Part shown: positions 1 to 7,076 of the stretch, piece by piece
Position numbering within the stretch: the first letter of the stretch is position 1
Layout of the letters: each line of letters opens with the position of its first letter
Source of the DNA: Anaerolineales bacterium
GTDB taxonomy: Bacteria; Chloroflexota; Anaerolineae; 4572-78; J111
Direction of reading: 5' to 3'
NCBI GenBank assembly: GCA_012032575.1
Contig: JAAUSP010000086.1
Span: forward strand, 1-18,338
DNA: 18,338 nt
Program-made: the position numbers and the translations under genes
The notes under the pieces: model-generated
What the model was told of the DNA's origin: nothing
Database searches by the model: none
The model's input: only the letters and a program-made list of their open reading frames with translations

Positions 1-186
1 CGGCGTTTTAGTTCCCTTGAAAATCAAGTCAAATGGGTCACAGACGCCATTTTGGATTTGCGGGCCGATTTGAAAAAGCATCAACAAGAGCATCAAAAGT
101 ACCCAACGATTGATGATTTACTCAAACTGGAAAGCCGGGTGGACCGGCTGGAGGCTCAACTGGTAAAATTGCTTGAAGAAGGTTGA
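1..186 (+). CDS. C-terminal end of a coiled-coil protein (partial, product unknown)
   Basis: The frame is open from base 1 to a TGA at 184-186 and gives about 61 residues. The 5' part lies outside the window. The tail is highly charged and helical, with LRADLKKHQQEHQ, then LESRVDRLEAQLVKLLEEG, whose hydrophobic a/d spacing indicates a coiled coil. No catalytic motif is visible. It lies 70 nt upstream of the phosphatase gene on the same strand and may belong to the same polysaccharide-related operon, but nothing in the fragment proves that. I do not recognise the family. Confidence 0.6.
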   Translation, partial: RRFSSLENQVKWVTDAILDLRADLKKHQQEHQKYPTIDDLLKLESRVDRLEAQLVKLLEEG

Positions 187-256
187 CACTCATAATTTTG
201 ACGCCATCCAGGGGACAACGGGCGTCCCCTTCTTTATATACAAGGAACACGAACCT

Positions 257-991
257 ATGATTGACCTCCACACCCACATTCTTCCCCACGTGGACGACGG
301 TGCCCGCGACCTGACCGAAAGCCTGGCAATGGCTAAAATGGCCGTGGCCGATGGCCTGACCCACCTATTTGCCACCCCCCATCACCGCGATTACACCACG
401 CTCTCGCGCCAAGAAGTGGCGGAGCGTGTGGCCCAATTGCAGGCCGAACTCGACAAAGCCGGCATCCCCCTGATCCTGCTCCCCGGCCACGAAGTTCGCC
501 TGTACAATGATGTGTTTAACGATTGGGACAATCACATCGCCGGACCGCTGGGCAGCAGCCGCTATGTGCTGGCCGAGCCGCTTTTCAGCCATTACGACAA
601 ACAGACCGATGCCATGCTCTTTGAATTATTTGCACGCGGTTACACCCCGATTATGGCTCACCCGGAGCGCATCCGGCCTCTTCAGGATAACCTGACTCTG
701 ATCGAGCCGTTTCTGGCTGCCGGAGGTCTGACCCAAATTACCGCCACCAGCCTGACCAGCAACAGTGATTGGCGGGCCAAAAAAACCGCTGAGACCATGC
801 TGCGGAACGGGATGGCCCATATCATCGCTTCGGATGCTCACCATCCCTATCACCGCCCGCCCACCCTCACCGCCGCGCGAGATGTAGCCGCGGCCATTGT
901 GGGGCAAGAGCAAGCTCAGGCTATGGTCACCACCCGGCCTCTGGCGGTTGTCAAAAATGAACCCATCGTTATTGCGCCTGTATTTATTTAA
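257..991 (+). CDS. cpsB: CpsB/YwqE-type tyrosine-protein phosphatase (PHP domain)
   Basis: This 244-residue protein has the length and motif order of the manganese-dependent PHP-fold phosphatases that dephosphorylate the tyrosine kinases controlling capsule and exopolysaccharide export. Seen directly: MIDLHTHILPHVDDG at the N-terminus (His5, His7), ATPHH (residues 39-43), GHEVRL (Glu79), MAHPER (His135) and IIASDAHH (Asp193, His195). These correspond to the metal-binding His/Asp set of the family. I chose the ATG at 257 because family members start almost exactly at this MIDxHxH motif and a GGAA-like site lies upstream; an in-frame TTG at 173 overlaps the preceding gene and adds unconserved residues. 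The sugar nucleotidyltransferase follows 81 nt downstream. The cognate tyrosine kinase is not in the window. Confidence 0.87.
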   Translation: MIDLHTHILPHVDDGARDLTESLAMAKMAVADGLTHLFATPHHRDYTTLSRQEVAERVAQLQAELDKAGIPLILLPGHEVRLYNDVFNDWDNHIAGPLGSSRYVLAEPLFSHYDKQTDAMLFELFARGYTPIMAHPERIRPLQDNLTLIEPFLAAGGLTQITATSLTSNSDWRAKKTAETMLRNGMAHIIASDAHHPYHRPPTLTAARDVAAAIVGQEQAQAMVTTRPLAVVKNEPIVIAPVFI

Positions 992-1028
992 CAGGTAGCA
1001 AAGTAGCAGGAAATAGAGAAATACCCCC

Positions 1029-1049
1029 GTCTACTGTCTACCGTCTACT
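1029..1049. repeat. Heptad repeat H1 (three units)
   Basis: Three consecutive 7-bp units, GTCTACT, GTCTACC and again GTCTACT, sit in the cpsB-rmlA spacer, just before the strong ribosome binding site AAGGAGG (1056-1062) of the next gene. A GTAGCA motif occurs twice upstream at 995 and 1003 in roughly inverse-complement sense. The 7-bp period matches the other repeats of this window (13207-17771), although the heptamer differs. Confidence 0.6.
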
Positions 1050-1072
1050 TTTTTCAAGGAGGACTGTTCACC

Positions 1073-2154
1073 ATGAAAGGACTGATTCTGAGCGGCGGTA
1101 AGGGCACGCGACTTTATCCGCTCACCTACACCAGCGCCAAACAATTGATCCCGGTAGCCAACAAGCCGGTCCTGTTCCGGGTTATCGAAGCCATCCGCGA
1201 TGCCGGCATCAGCGATATTGGCATTGTCGTGGGCGATACGGCGGACGAAATCAAGCGAGCCGTCGGGCCGGGCAACCAGTGGGATGTCAATATCACTTAC
1301 ATTCCGCAAGATGCGCCGTTGGGTCTGGCTCATGCCGTCAAAATCTCGCGCGATTTTTGGGCGACGACCATTTTGTGATGTTTCTGGGCGACAATGTGAT
1401 CCAGGGCGGGATCAGCCCGCTGATTGCTCAATTTGCCAGCAGCACTTACAACTCGCAGATTGTGCTGACCCAGGTCGAACATCCTCAGCAGTATGGGGTA
1501 GCCCAGTTGGACGACCAGGGTGGGATCATCAAACTGATTGAAAAACCCAAAGAGCCGCCCAGCAACCTGGCCCTGGTGGGCATTTATATGTTCGACCCTA
1601 ACATCTTTGAGGCGGTGAACGCGATCAAACCCAGTTGGCGCGGCGAACTCGAAATTACCGATGCCATCCAATGGCTGGTGGACCAGGGCCACAATGTGCA
1701 TGCCTACATTCATCGCGGCTGGTGGATTGACACCGGCAAGCCGATGGACATGCTCGAAGCCAACAGCAGGGTGCTGGAAGAATTGAAGCCGGCTATCGAA
1801 GGCTATGTTGACCGCGACAGCGAGGTAGACAGTCGGGTAACGGTGGAGTTGGGCGCAGAAATTATCAACAGCGTGGTTCGCGGGCCGGCCATTATCGGCA
1901 AGGATACCCGGATTGTCAATGCCTACGTCGGCCCTTTCACCAGCATCCATCACCACTGCCTGGTTGAAAACGCGGAAATTTCCCGCTCGATTGTGCTGGA
2001 ACACAGCCAGATCCGCAACATCAACCGCCGTATCGAAGACAGCCTGATTGGCCGCCATGTGGTAGTCCATCGCTCGCCCATCCGCCCGCGCGCCTACAAA
2101 TTCACCCTGGGCGACCATTCCCAACTGGGGCTGCTGGGCGATGAGAGCAGTTGA
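1073..2154 (+). CDS. rmlA: Glucose-1-phosphate thymidylyltransferase, long form (one frameshift)
   Basis: It makes dTDP-glucose from glucose-1-phosphate and dTTP, the first step to dTDP-rhamnose and related deoxysugars. The start has the nucleotidyltransferase signature [11 protein letters not shown] followed by [26 protein letters not shown] comes later, and the C-terminal third (from about 1800) is hexapeptide-rich left-handed beta-helix sequence, which marks the long form of about 355 residues rather than the short RmlA. Repaired length is about 360. Frame 2 runs into a stop at 1378, while the conserved continuation [13 protein letters not shown] is in frame 1. One missing T in the T5 run at 1354-1358 explains the break. 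Start ATG at 1073 has AAGGAGG ten bases upstream. No other rml genes are present in the window. Confidence 0.88.
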
Positions 2155-2158
2155 TTTG

Positions 2159-2225
2159 CCAAATTCTTAGCCAACATAATCCAAATTATTACCCAATATA
2201 TCCCAAATTTAATTTGGGATATATT
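2159..2225. repeat. Degenerate 22-bp tandem repeat ending in a 14-bp perfect hairpin
   Basis: CCAA recurs at 2159, 2171, 2181, 2193 and 2203, with alternating spacing of 12 and 10. This makes two and a half copies of a 22-bp unit beginning CCAAATT. The last part is a perfect inverted repeat: AATATATCCCAAAT (2195-2208), a TTA loop, and its complement at 2212-2225. The flanks TTACCC and GGGTAA (2189-2194 and 2232-2237) would pair again after a 6-nt bulge. It follows rmlA directly, so the hairpin could stop or stabilise its transcript, but there is no T-tract and the stem is AT-rich. Confidence 0.6.
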
Positions 2226-2247
2226 GATTATGGGTAACTACTCAACC

Positions 2248-2358
2248 ATGTCATTTCGACCGAAGGGAGAAATCTCCGAGACCGATGCAGCGCGGCAGGG
2301 ATACTTCGCGTCGGCCTACGGCTTCGAAACCTGTCCTGAGCTTGTCGAAGGATGACAT
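2248..2358. repeat. REP-like dispersed intergenic element
   Basis: The ends are near-perfect inverted repeats: ATGTCATTTCGAC (2248-2260) and GTCGAAGGATGACAT (2344-2358). Inside are the strings CGAAGGGAGAAATCTC and CCTGAGCTTGTCGAAGG. I recognise both from dispersed non-coding repeats found in many unrelated bacterial genomes. Reading it as protein gives the familiar spurious peptide with LRQAQDR. It fills most of the rmlA to nucleotidyltransferase spacer and probably does not code. Confidence 0.65.
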
Positions 2359-2378
2359 GAGGGAATAGGAAGACATTT

Positions 2379-2407
2379 TTTATATCTACCTGTAGATGGA
2401 GTATAAT
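2379..2407 (+). promoter_or_regulatory. Promoter with operator-like palindrome for the toxin-antitoxin cassette
   Basis: A perfect TATAAT lies at 2402-2407, with a weak -35 candidate TTTATA at 2379-2384 and 17-bp spacing. The spacer contains the perfect palindrome ATCTAC-CT-GTAGAT (2384-2397), well placed to be bound by an autorepressor. The first codon of the downstream gene is at 2443, which leaves a short leader. Autoregulation is inferred from the position of the palindrome, not shown. Confidence 0.5.
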
Positions 2408-2442
2408 CAGAGAAGTTCGATTGGTTTTCATAGAATTGACTT

Positions 2443-2964
2443 ATGAATAGTGATAAAAATCTTTTGCCTGACCTCTCTTTAACAAATACCGAATCTCAAG
2501 CACTTCAAAAAATCAAGGTCATTGTCACCACCCAATTTCCGGTGGAACGAATGGCGCTTTTTGGCTCGGTGGTGCGGGGTGAAGCAGATGAAGAATCGGA
2601 TATTGATTTATTGGTTGTCACCAGGCAGCCCTTGAATCGCCGGGAACGCCACCAGATTACCGATATCGTATGTGAAATCAATCTTGACTATGGCACTAAC
2701 TTTAGCACTCTCGTTGTTGATGGCGATGCTTGGGATCACGGTCCAATCTCGCTTTTGAGTATTCATGAAGAAGTTCAACGAGAAGGGGTATTAATATGGC
2801 ATTCAAAAAAGCTTTTGCCAGATACTTTCGGTACTTTTGAAGAGATGGCCGAGTTCTGGGATACTCACGATGTCACCGATTATGAGGAATATTTGACTCC
2901 GGTTGAGGTTAAGTTTTTACAGAAGGGGAAACTATATGTCCGAAATTATCAAAGCAATTTATGA
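2443..2964 (+). CDS. MNT-type nucleotidyltransferase fused to a CopG/BrnA-like antitoxin fragment
   Basis: Residues about 20-115 form a minimal nucleotidyltransferase of the DNA polymerase beta superfamily. The motif MALFGSVVRGEADEESDIDL carries the Gly-Ser and paired Asp residues that bind metal and NTP. Such MNT proteins act as antitoxins or toxins that AMPylate or nucleotidylate partners, and as kanamycin-type transferases. After EEVQREGVLIW the chain changes into LPDTFGTFEEMAEFWDTHD followed by VTDYEEYLTPVEV. This is the N-terminal signature of CopG-family (BrnA-like) antitoxins, whose ribbon-helix-helix tail is absent. The last 29 nt overlap the next gene. The join lies near an A6 run (2805-2810), so either a real fusion or an indel artefact is possible. 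Function beyond a toxin-antitoxin context is not established. Confidence 0.68.
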   Translation: MNSDKNLLPDLSLTNTESQALQKIKVIVTTQFPVERMALFGSVVRGEADEESDIDLLVVTRQPLNRRERHQITDIVCEINLDYGTNFSTLVVDGDAWDHGPISLLSIHEEVQREGVLIWHSKKLLPDTFGTFEEMAEFWDTHDVTDYEEYLTPVEVKFLQKGKLYVRNYQSNL

Positions 2965-3253
2965 AGGTCATGGCCTGGTACGGCTTGAACAAGAACTCGA
3001 GGGAGTGCCACCACAGGCACATTTGTTGGTTTTAGTTATGACTGACCCGAATGATACTTCAACCACCCAGACCAACGGCCTCCAGGCCCTACGTGGGCAA
3101 CTTCAAGCCTTTGAAACGCGCTACTCCATGAAAACCGCCGAGTTTTATCCGCGCTTCTTGCGTGGTGAAATGGGTGATGAGCGAGATTTCATCGTTTGGG
3201 CCGGTCTGCAAGAATTGCTTGAACGAATGTCACCTCAAACCCAGCCCCAATAA
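2936..3253 (+). CDS. TumA-like / DUF104-like antitoxin
   Basis: A 105-residue protein starting MSEIIKAIYEGHGLVRLEQE. This resembles the beta-hairpin start of DUF104 (AF2212-like) antitoxins. The C-terminal half, FETRYSMKTAEFYPRFLRGE followed by DERDFIVWAGLQELLERM, is the pattern I associate with small proteins encoded just before TumE/DUF6516 toxins. The ATG at 2936 has an AGAAGGGG site 7 nt upstream; the earlier TTG at 2903 adds 11 unconserved residues inside the preceding gene. The stop is 10 nt before the putative toxin gene, as expected for a translationally coupled antitoxin-toxin pair. Assignment as antitoxin relies on gene order and family resemblance. Confidence 0.68.
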   Translation: MSEIIKAIYEGHGLVRLEQELEGVPPQAHLLVLVMTDPNDTSTTQTNGLQALRGQLQAFETRYSMKTAEFYPRFLRGEMGDERDFIVWAGLQELLERMSPQTQPQ

Positions 3254-3263
3254 CTCATTTACC

Positions 3264-3653
3264 ATGACTATCTTTGATTACTTCGAGAGTTTACAGCGCG
3301 GTATCCAACAAAATCATTCTATCGTCTCTATTGAAGAACCTATCACTGCCCAAGCTTTTGACATATACCGGGGCCTCTTTCGGGCGAGGGCTTCCTTTTG
3401 GGATGGCTCTTTTCTAACTCTAGATGAAGTCATTGATACTACAGCCGGCTATCCAGAGGTTTTACGCTACGCTTACACTTATATCAAGGGGAACGAGCAT
3501 ATTTTTCGCTATGATAACGCGCCGCATTATCCTGATTTCCACACTTTTCCCCATCACAAACATATTGGCCCAAACGAAACTCCGCACGCCTCAGAAAAGC
3601 CAACGTTGAGCCAAGTTTTCAAAGAGATTGAACAAAATTTAGATGTGACTTAA
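3264..3653 (+). CDS. tumE: TumE-family toxin (DUF6516)
   Basis: A 129-residue protein whose C-terminus carries the family hallmark [20 protein letters not shown], with the clustered His/Asp/Arg residues likely to form the active centre. Upstream are [20 protein letters not shown] and a central aromatic [11 protein letters not shown]. Members are annotated as the toxin of a type II toxin-antitoxin pair in cyanobacteria and Chloroflexota, with a small acidic antitoxin encoded immediately upstream, as here. I start it at the ATG at 3264 (MTIFDYFE); the upstream GTG/ATG extension from 3162 lies within the antitoxin gene in another frame. It ends 17 nt before gatB. The molecular target cannot be read from the sequence. 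Confidence 0.75.
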   Translation: MTIFDYFESLQRGIQQNHSIVSIEEPITAQAFDIYRGLFRARASFWDGSFLTLDEVIDTTAGYPEVLRYAYTYIKGNEHIFRYDNAPHYPDFHTFPHHKHIGPNETPHASEKPTLSQVFKEIEQNLDVT

Positions 3654-3670
3654 GACCAGAGGGCTACCTG

Positions 3671-5116
3671 ATGACCTATCAACCCATCATCGGCATGGAA
3701 GTCCATGTCGAACTGAACACCCATAGTAAAATGTTCTGCGGCTGCAACGCCGATTTTTTGGCGTACCGCCCAACACCCATGTCTGCCCGGTTTGCCTGGG
3801 TATGCCGGGCACGCTGCCGGTCATCAACCGGCGGGCCATCGAATATACCCTGATGATCGGCCAGGCGCTCAACTGCGAAATCCAGCCGCACAATGTTTTT
3901 GCCCGTAAAAATTATTTTTATCCCGACCTGCCCAAAGGCTACCAGATTTCGCAGTATGAGCTGCCGCTGTGTCTGGGCGGCTACGTGGATATTGAAACCG
4001 GCGATGGTCAGACCAAACGCATCCGCGTCCGCCGGGTTCACCTGGAAGAAGACACCGGCAAGCTGGTCCACGTTAACAACTACAGCCTGGTTGACCTGAA
4101 CCGGGCCGGCGTACCGTTGGTGGAAATCGTCACCGAGGCCGATATTCACTCGGCGGACGAGGCCTATGCTTATGTGAGCAAGCTGCGCCAGTTGGTCCGC
4201 TACCTGGGCGTCAGCAGCGGCGATATGGAAAAAGGGGCGATGCGCTGCGAGGTCAACCTCTCGTTGATGGACGCGGCGACGGGCAAATGGGGCACCAAGG
4301 TGGAAATCAAAAACCTCAACTCTTTCCGCTCGGTGCGCAACTCCATTGCTTACGAGATCGAGCGGCAGGCCAAGGTGCTCACCGGCGGCGGCGTCATCGA
4401 GCAGGTGACGATGGGCTGGGATGAAAACCGCAGTATCACCATGCTACAGCGCACCAAAGAGGGCGACACCGGCTATCGCTACTTCCCGGAGCCGGACCTG
4501 CCCCCGCTGGATTTGGATCCGGCCTGGATTGAACAGATCAAAACTGGCCTGCCCGAATTGCCCGCCCCAAAACTGGCTCGCTACATCGCTGATTACGGCC
4601 TCAGCCTAAAAGAGGCCGGGATTTTGATCGAAGACCGGGCCACTGCCGCCTATTTTGAAAGCGTGGTGGCGGCAGTGGGCGACCAAGCAGCGGTGACGCC
4701 CAAGCTGATTAGCAATTGGGTTTCGGGCGAACTCTTCCGGCTGCTGGGCGAGCGAGGCCTCGAAATTAGCGAGGTCAAGGTCAAACCGGAACACCTGGTC
4801 GGGCTGATTGAACTGGTCGGCAGCAACACTATCAACCAGCCGGCGGCCAAACAAACCCTGGGCGTTATGTTTGATACGGGCCGGCCGCCCATTAGACATT
4901 ATCGAAGAACTGGGCCTGCGCCAGATCAGCGACGCCGGGCAGTTGACCAGCGTCGCCCGGCAGGTCATCGCCGACAACCCCGACCCGGTCGCCCAATTCA
5001 AGGCCGGCAAAGAGGCGACGCTCAAATTTTTGGTGGGCCAGGTGATGAAAGCCACGCGCGGCAAAGCCAATCCTCAAGTGGTCGAACAGGCGCTGCGCGA
5101 GCTACTGCAACAATGA
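3671..5116 (+). CDS. gatB: Aspartyl/glutamyl-tRNA amidotransferase subunit B (two frameshifts)
   Basis: GatB, with GatA and GatC, converts Glu-tRNA(Gln) and Asp-tRNA(Asn) to the amidated forms, so the organism probably lacks a direct GlnRS or AsnRS route. Conserved blocks are plain: [20 protein letters not shown], then [77 protein letters not shown] and [14 protein letters not shown], ending in a YqeY-like tail. Repaired length is about 481 residues, normal for the family. One T is missing in the T6 run at 3754-3759 (ADF to GVPPNTH). One extra C sits in the CCC at about 4890-4892 before [14 protein letters not shown]. Start ATG at 3671 has AGAGGG upstream. gatA and gatC are not in the window. 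Confidence 0.93.
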
Positions 5117-5151
5117 CATGCGCCAGTAAGACGGGATGACATTTATCACTG

Positions 5152-5179
5152 TTCAAACGTAGGCAAACGGGCTTATAAT
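5152..5179 (+). promoter_or_regulatory. Candidate promoter for a small RNA or leader upstream of gdhA
   Basis: TATAAT at 5174-5179 is a perfect -10. TTCAAA at 5152-5157 with a 16-bp spacer is a fair -35. It lies in the gatB-gdhA spacer, about 120 nt before an intrinsic terminator, so it would drive a short transcript or a terminated leader. Confidence 0.4.
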
Positions 5180-5185
5180 GTAAAC

Positions 5186-5300
5186 CTAACTGAATAGTTT
5201 TTGGGCGCGCAAGGTGGCGCGTTTCAGCCAGAAGAACACGCAATTTTTGTTCTCATTCAAGACGGAAGCGGACCACAGCAACGTGAGGTCCGCTTTTTTT
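5186..5300 (+). ncRNA. Candidate small RNA or attenuator leader between gatB and gdhA
   Basis: A span of about 115 nt lies between a good -10 box (5174-5179) and a clean intrinsic terminator (5266-5300). It contains an extra hairpin, CGCGC (5206-5210) with GCGCG (5217-5221), and a GAAC/GTTC pair around 5230-5252. No convincing ORF fills it. The string GACGGAAGCGG at 5261-5271 faintly recalls the core of glutamine-sensing glnA RNAs, which would suit a gene upstream of glutamate dehydrogenase. The rest of that motif is not evident, so I treat the identity as unknown. Confidence 0.35.
5266..5300 (+). terminator. Intrinsic terminator upstream of gdhA
   Basis: A perfect 9-bp stem, AAGCGGACC (5266-5274) with GGTCCGCTT (5287-5295), encloses a 12-nt loop and runs straight into a T-tract at 5294-5300. 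It ends the gatB transcript or the candidate leader RNA before the gdhA promoter. Confidence 0.8.
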
Positions 5301-5301
5301 G

Positions 5302-5310
5302 TGATATAAT
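5302..5310 (+). promoter_or_regulatory. Extended -10 promoter of gdhA
   Basis: TGATATAAT is a perfect extended -10 element, placed immediately after the terminator T-tract and 22 nt before the gdhA ATG. It is embedded in the small palindrome GTGAT-ATA-ATCAC (5301-5313). No good -35 is present, which extended -10 promoters tolerate. A GAAAGG site (5314-5319) is the likely ribosome binding site. Confidence 0.5.
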
Positions 5311-5331
5311 CACAGAAAGGTTTTCAAAACT

Positions 5332-6578
5332 ATGTCTGGAAATAATCCATTTACCATTGCCCAACGCCAACTCGACGAGGCCGCAGCTATCTTAGGTTTA
5401 GACCCGGCAACCCACGCCCTGCTGCGCGAGCCGCTGCGCGAACTGACCGTCAGCATCCCGGTGCGGATGGATGATGGCAGTGTCCGCATTTTCAAAGGCT
5501 ACCGGGTGCAGTATAATGATGCTCGTGGTGCATGCAAAGGCGGCCTGCGCTGGCACCCCGACGAAACGATAGACACTGTGCGCGCCCTGGCCGCCTGGAT
5601 GACCTGGAAAACGGCAGTGGTGGATATTCCTCTGGGCGGGGGCAAGGGCGGAGTGGTCTGCAATCCCAAAGAGTTATCCCCCACCGAGCAGGAACGGCTG
5701 GCCAGAGGGTACATCCGGGCTGTGTGGAAAATTTTGGGCGAAAATACTGACGTGCCTGCCCCAGATGTTTACACCAATCCCCAGATTATGGCCTGGATGA
5801 TGGATGAATACAGCCTCATCCGGGGCTACTCGGCCTTCGGGGCAATTACCGGCAAACCGCTGGCGCTGGGTGGGTCAGCCGGGCGGGAAGATGCAACGGC
5901 GCGGGGCGGGATTTACACGGTTCGGGAAGCGGCCAATGTATTGGGCCTTAACCTGAAGGGCAGACCGCCGCCATTCAAGGCTATGGCAACGCCGGTCAAT
6001 TTGCCCACCAACTGGCCCAGGAGATTTTGGGACTGCGGGTGGTGGCTGTGTCTGACTCCAAAGGCGGCGTTTTTCAGGAGGATGGCCTGGGCGTCGAAGC
6101 AACCATCCGGCACAAAAAGGAAACCGGCTCGGTGATTGGTATGCCTAATACCACGCCCTTAAGCAACAAAGAAATTTTGGAGGCAGATGTGGCGGTACTC
6201 TTCCCCTCGGCCCTCGAAAACGTTATTACCGAAGAGAATGCCGGCAGCATCAAGGCTAAAATCGTGGCCGAACTGGCCAACGGTCCCACCACACCCGAAG
6301 CCGACAAAATCTTGCATGAACGCGGGGTATACGTTATTCCCGACTTTTTGTGCAATGCGGGCGGAGTGACGGTGAGCTACTTTGAGTTGGTGCAAAATGC
6401 CTATGACTACTATTGGCCGCGAGAAACCGTCTACGAACGGCTGGATGCTAAAATGACGGCTGCTTTCCAGGCAGTTCATGAGATGGCTCAGGCCAAAAAG
6501 GTACACAATCGTTTGGCGGCGTATCTGGTTGCAGTTGAACGGGTGGCTGAAGCAGCCAAATTGCGAGGCTGGGTTTAA
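5332..6578 (+). CDS. gdhA: Glutamate dehydrogenase (Glu/Leu/Phe/Val family; one frameshift)
   Basis: It catalyses reversible oxidative deamination of glutamate to 2-oxoglutarate and ammonia with NAD(P), in the cytoplasm. The N-terminal catalytic domain shows [20 protein letters not shown] and [19 protein letters not shown] with the conserved substrate and catalytic lysines, then [20 protein letters not shown]. The Rossmann domain has [16 protein letters not shown] and [11 protein letters not shown]. Repaired length is about 415 residues, typical of the hexameric bacterial enzyme. The frame changes from 1 to 0 near 5961-5964 (LNLKG to [11 protein letters not shown]), which one missing base explains. 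It has its own extended -10 promoter and a terminator-like hairpin after the stop, so it is probably monocistronic. Cofactor preference cannot be decided from what I see. Confidence 0.93.
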
Positions 6579-6587
6579 ATCCGAGGC

Positions 6588-6645
6588 GGGGCACTCTTTC
6601 TCCGGGTTTCTCCCCAAAAGCCCGAAAAGGAGTGCCCTGGCCCTT
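6588..6645 (+). terminator. Terminator-like hairpin after gdhA
   Basis: GGGCACTC (6589-6596) pairs with GAGTGCCC (6630-6637), and CGGG (6603-6606) with CCCG (6621-6624) inside it. A weak CCCTTTT stretch follows. It begins 10 nt after the gdhA stop. The T-tract is poor, so efficiency is uncertain. Confidence 0.5.
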
Positions 6646-6831
6646 TTACTTTTCCGCCTGGCTTGTCACGTGGAACTCGGTGTTGAGGGGGGCTGGGTTG
6701 GATGCCTGCCCACGTAAAGGGGTATCGTCTGTATAGGGCAAGGGATTGGTTGAGACGTGCTGCAAACCGACGTTGATTAATACGCCAATAATAAGCGCTT
6801 TAATAATTAGGTGAATAGTTTTTTGGAACAT
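6646..6831 (-). CDS. Possible small membrane or secreted protein (low confidence)
   Basis: A 61-residue minus-strand ORF starting MFQKTIHLIIKALIIGVLIN, a short positive N-terminus followed by a hydrophobic stretch of about 17 residues that could be a signal anchor. The remainder is polar (NPLPYTDDTPLRG). A GGGAAA site lies about 8 nt upstream of the ATG. It has no recognisable family and sits alone in a spacer of 498 nt. Apart from this ORF, the gdhA hairpin and the promoter at 6996-7024, I see nothing in that spacer. It could be chance. Confidence 0.25.
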   Translation of the reverse strand: MFQKTIHLIIKALIIGVLINVGLQHVSTNPLPYTDDTPLRGQASNPAPLNTEFHVTSQAEK

Positions 6832-6995
6832 TGAGTTTTCCCACGGCCGTTAGAATAATGACGCTGGAAAAGAAGTCATTCTGCCCATTATTTTACTGCC
6901 GGCCCATCCAAAAATTCAATATGCAATAAGTCCTGATTCTACCCCGCCAAAAACACCTTCTTTTCACCTCTGGGCCTAATTCCTTATTTTTACTC

Positions 6996-7024
6996 TTGCG
7001 GCCTCTCTTTAAGAATGATATACT
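6996..7024 (+). promoter_or_regulatory. Promoter of the COG3375 acetyltransferase gene
   Basis: A -35 TTGCGG (6996-7001), a 17-bp spacer and a -10 TATACT (7019-7024), with TGA just before it giving an extended -10. The leader to the ATG at 7077 is about 45 nt. Confidence 0.5.
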
Positions 7025-7076
7025 ATTGTTAAATTGCCCAAAATCCACATGTATTCAGCAGTGAGTCAGGAACAGG

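Noticed and set aside
1330..2124. Minus-strand ORF of 264 residues opposite rmlA
   Set aside because: It mirrors the conserved rmlA reading frame, has no recognisable motif and is a codon-bias shadow in GC-rich DNA.
2228..2431. Minus-strand ORF of 67 residues containing LRQAQDR
   Set aside because: This peptide is the well-known spurious translation of a dispersed intergenic repeat; the DNA is better explained by the inverted-repeat element at 2248-2358.
5251..5300. Confident call of a glnA-type glutamine riboswitch
   Set aside because: Only a short GACGGAAG-like string matches from memory; the flanking conserved segments and pairing are not evident, so it is left as a test in the findings.
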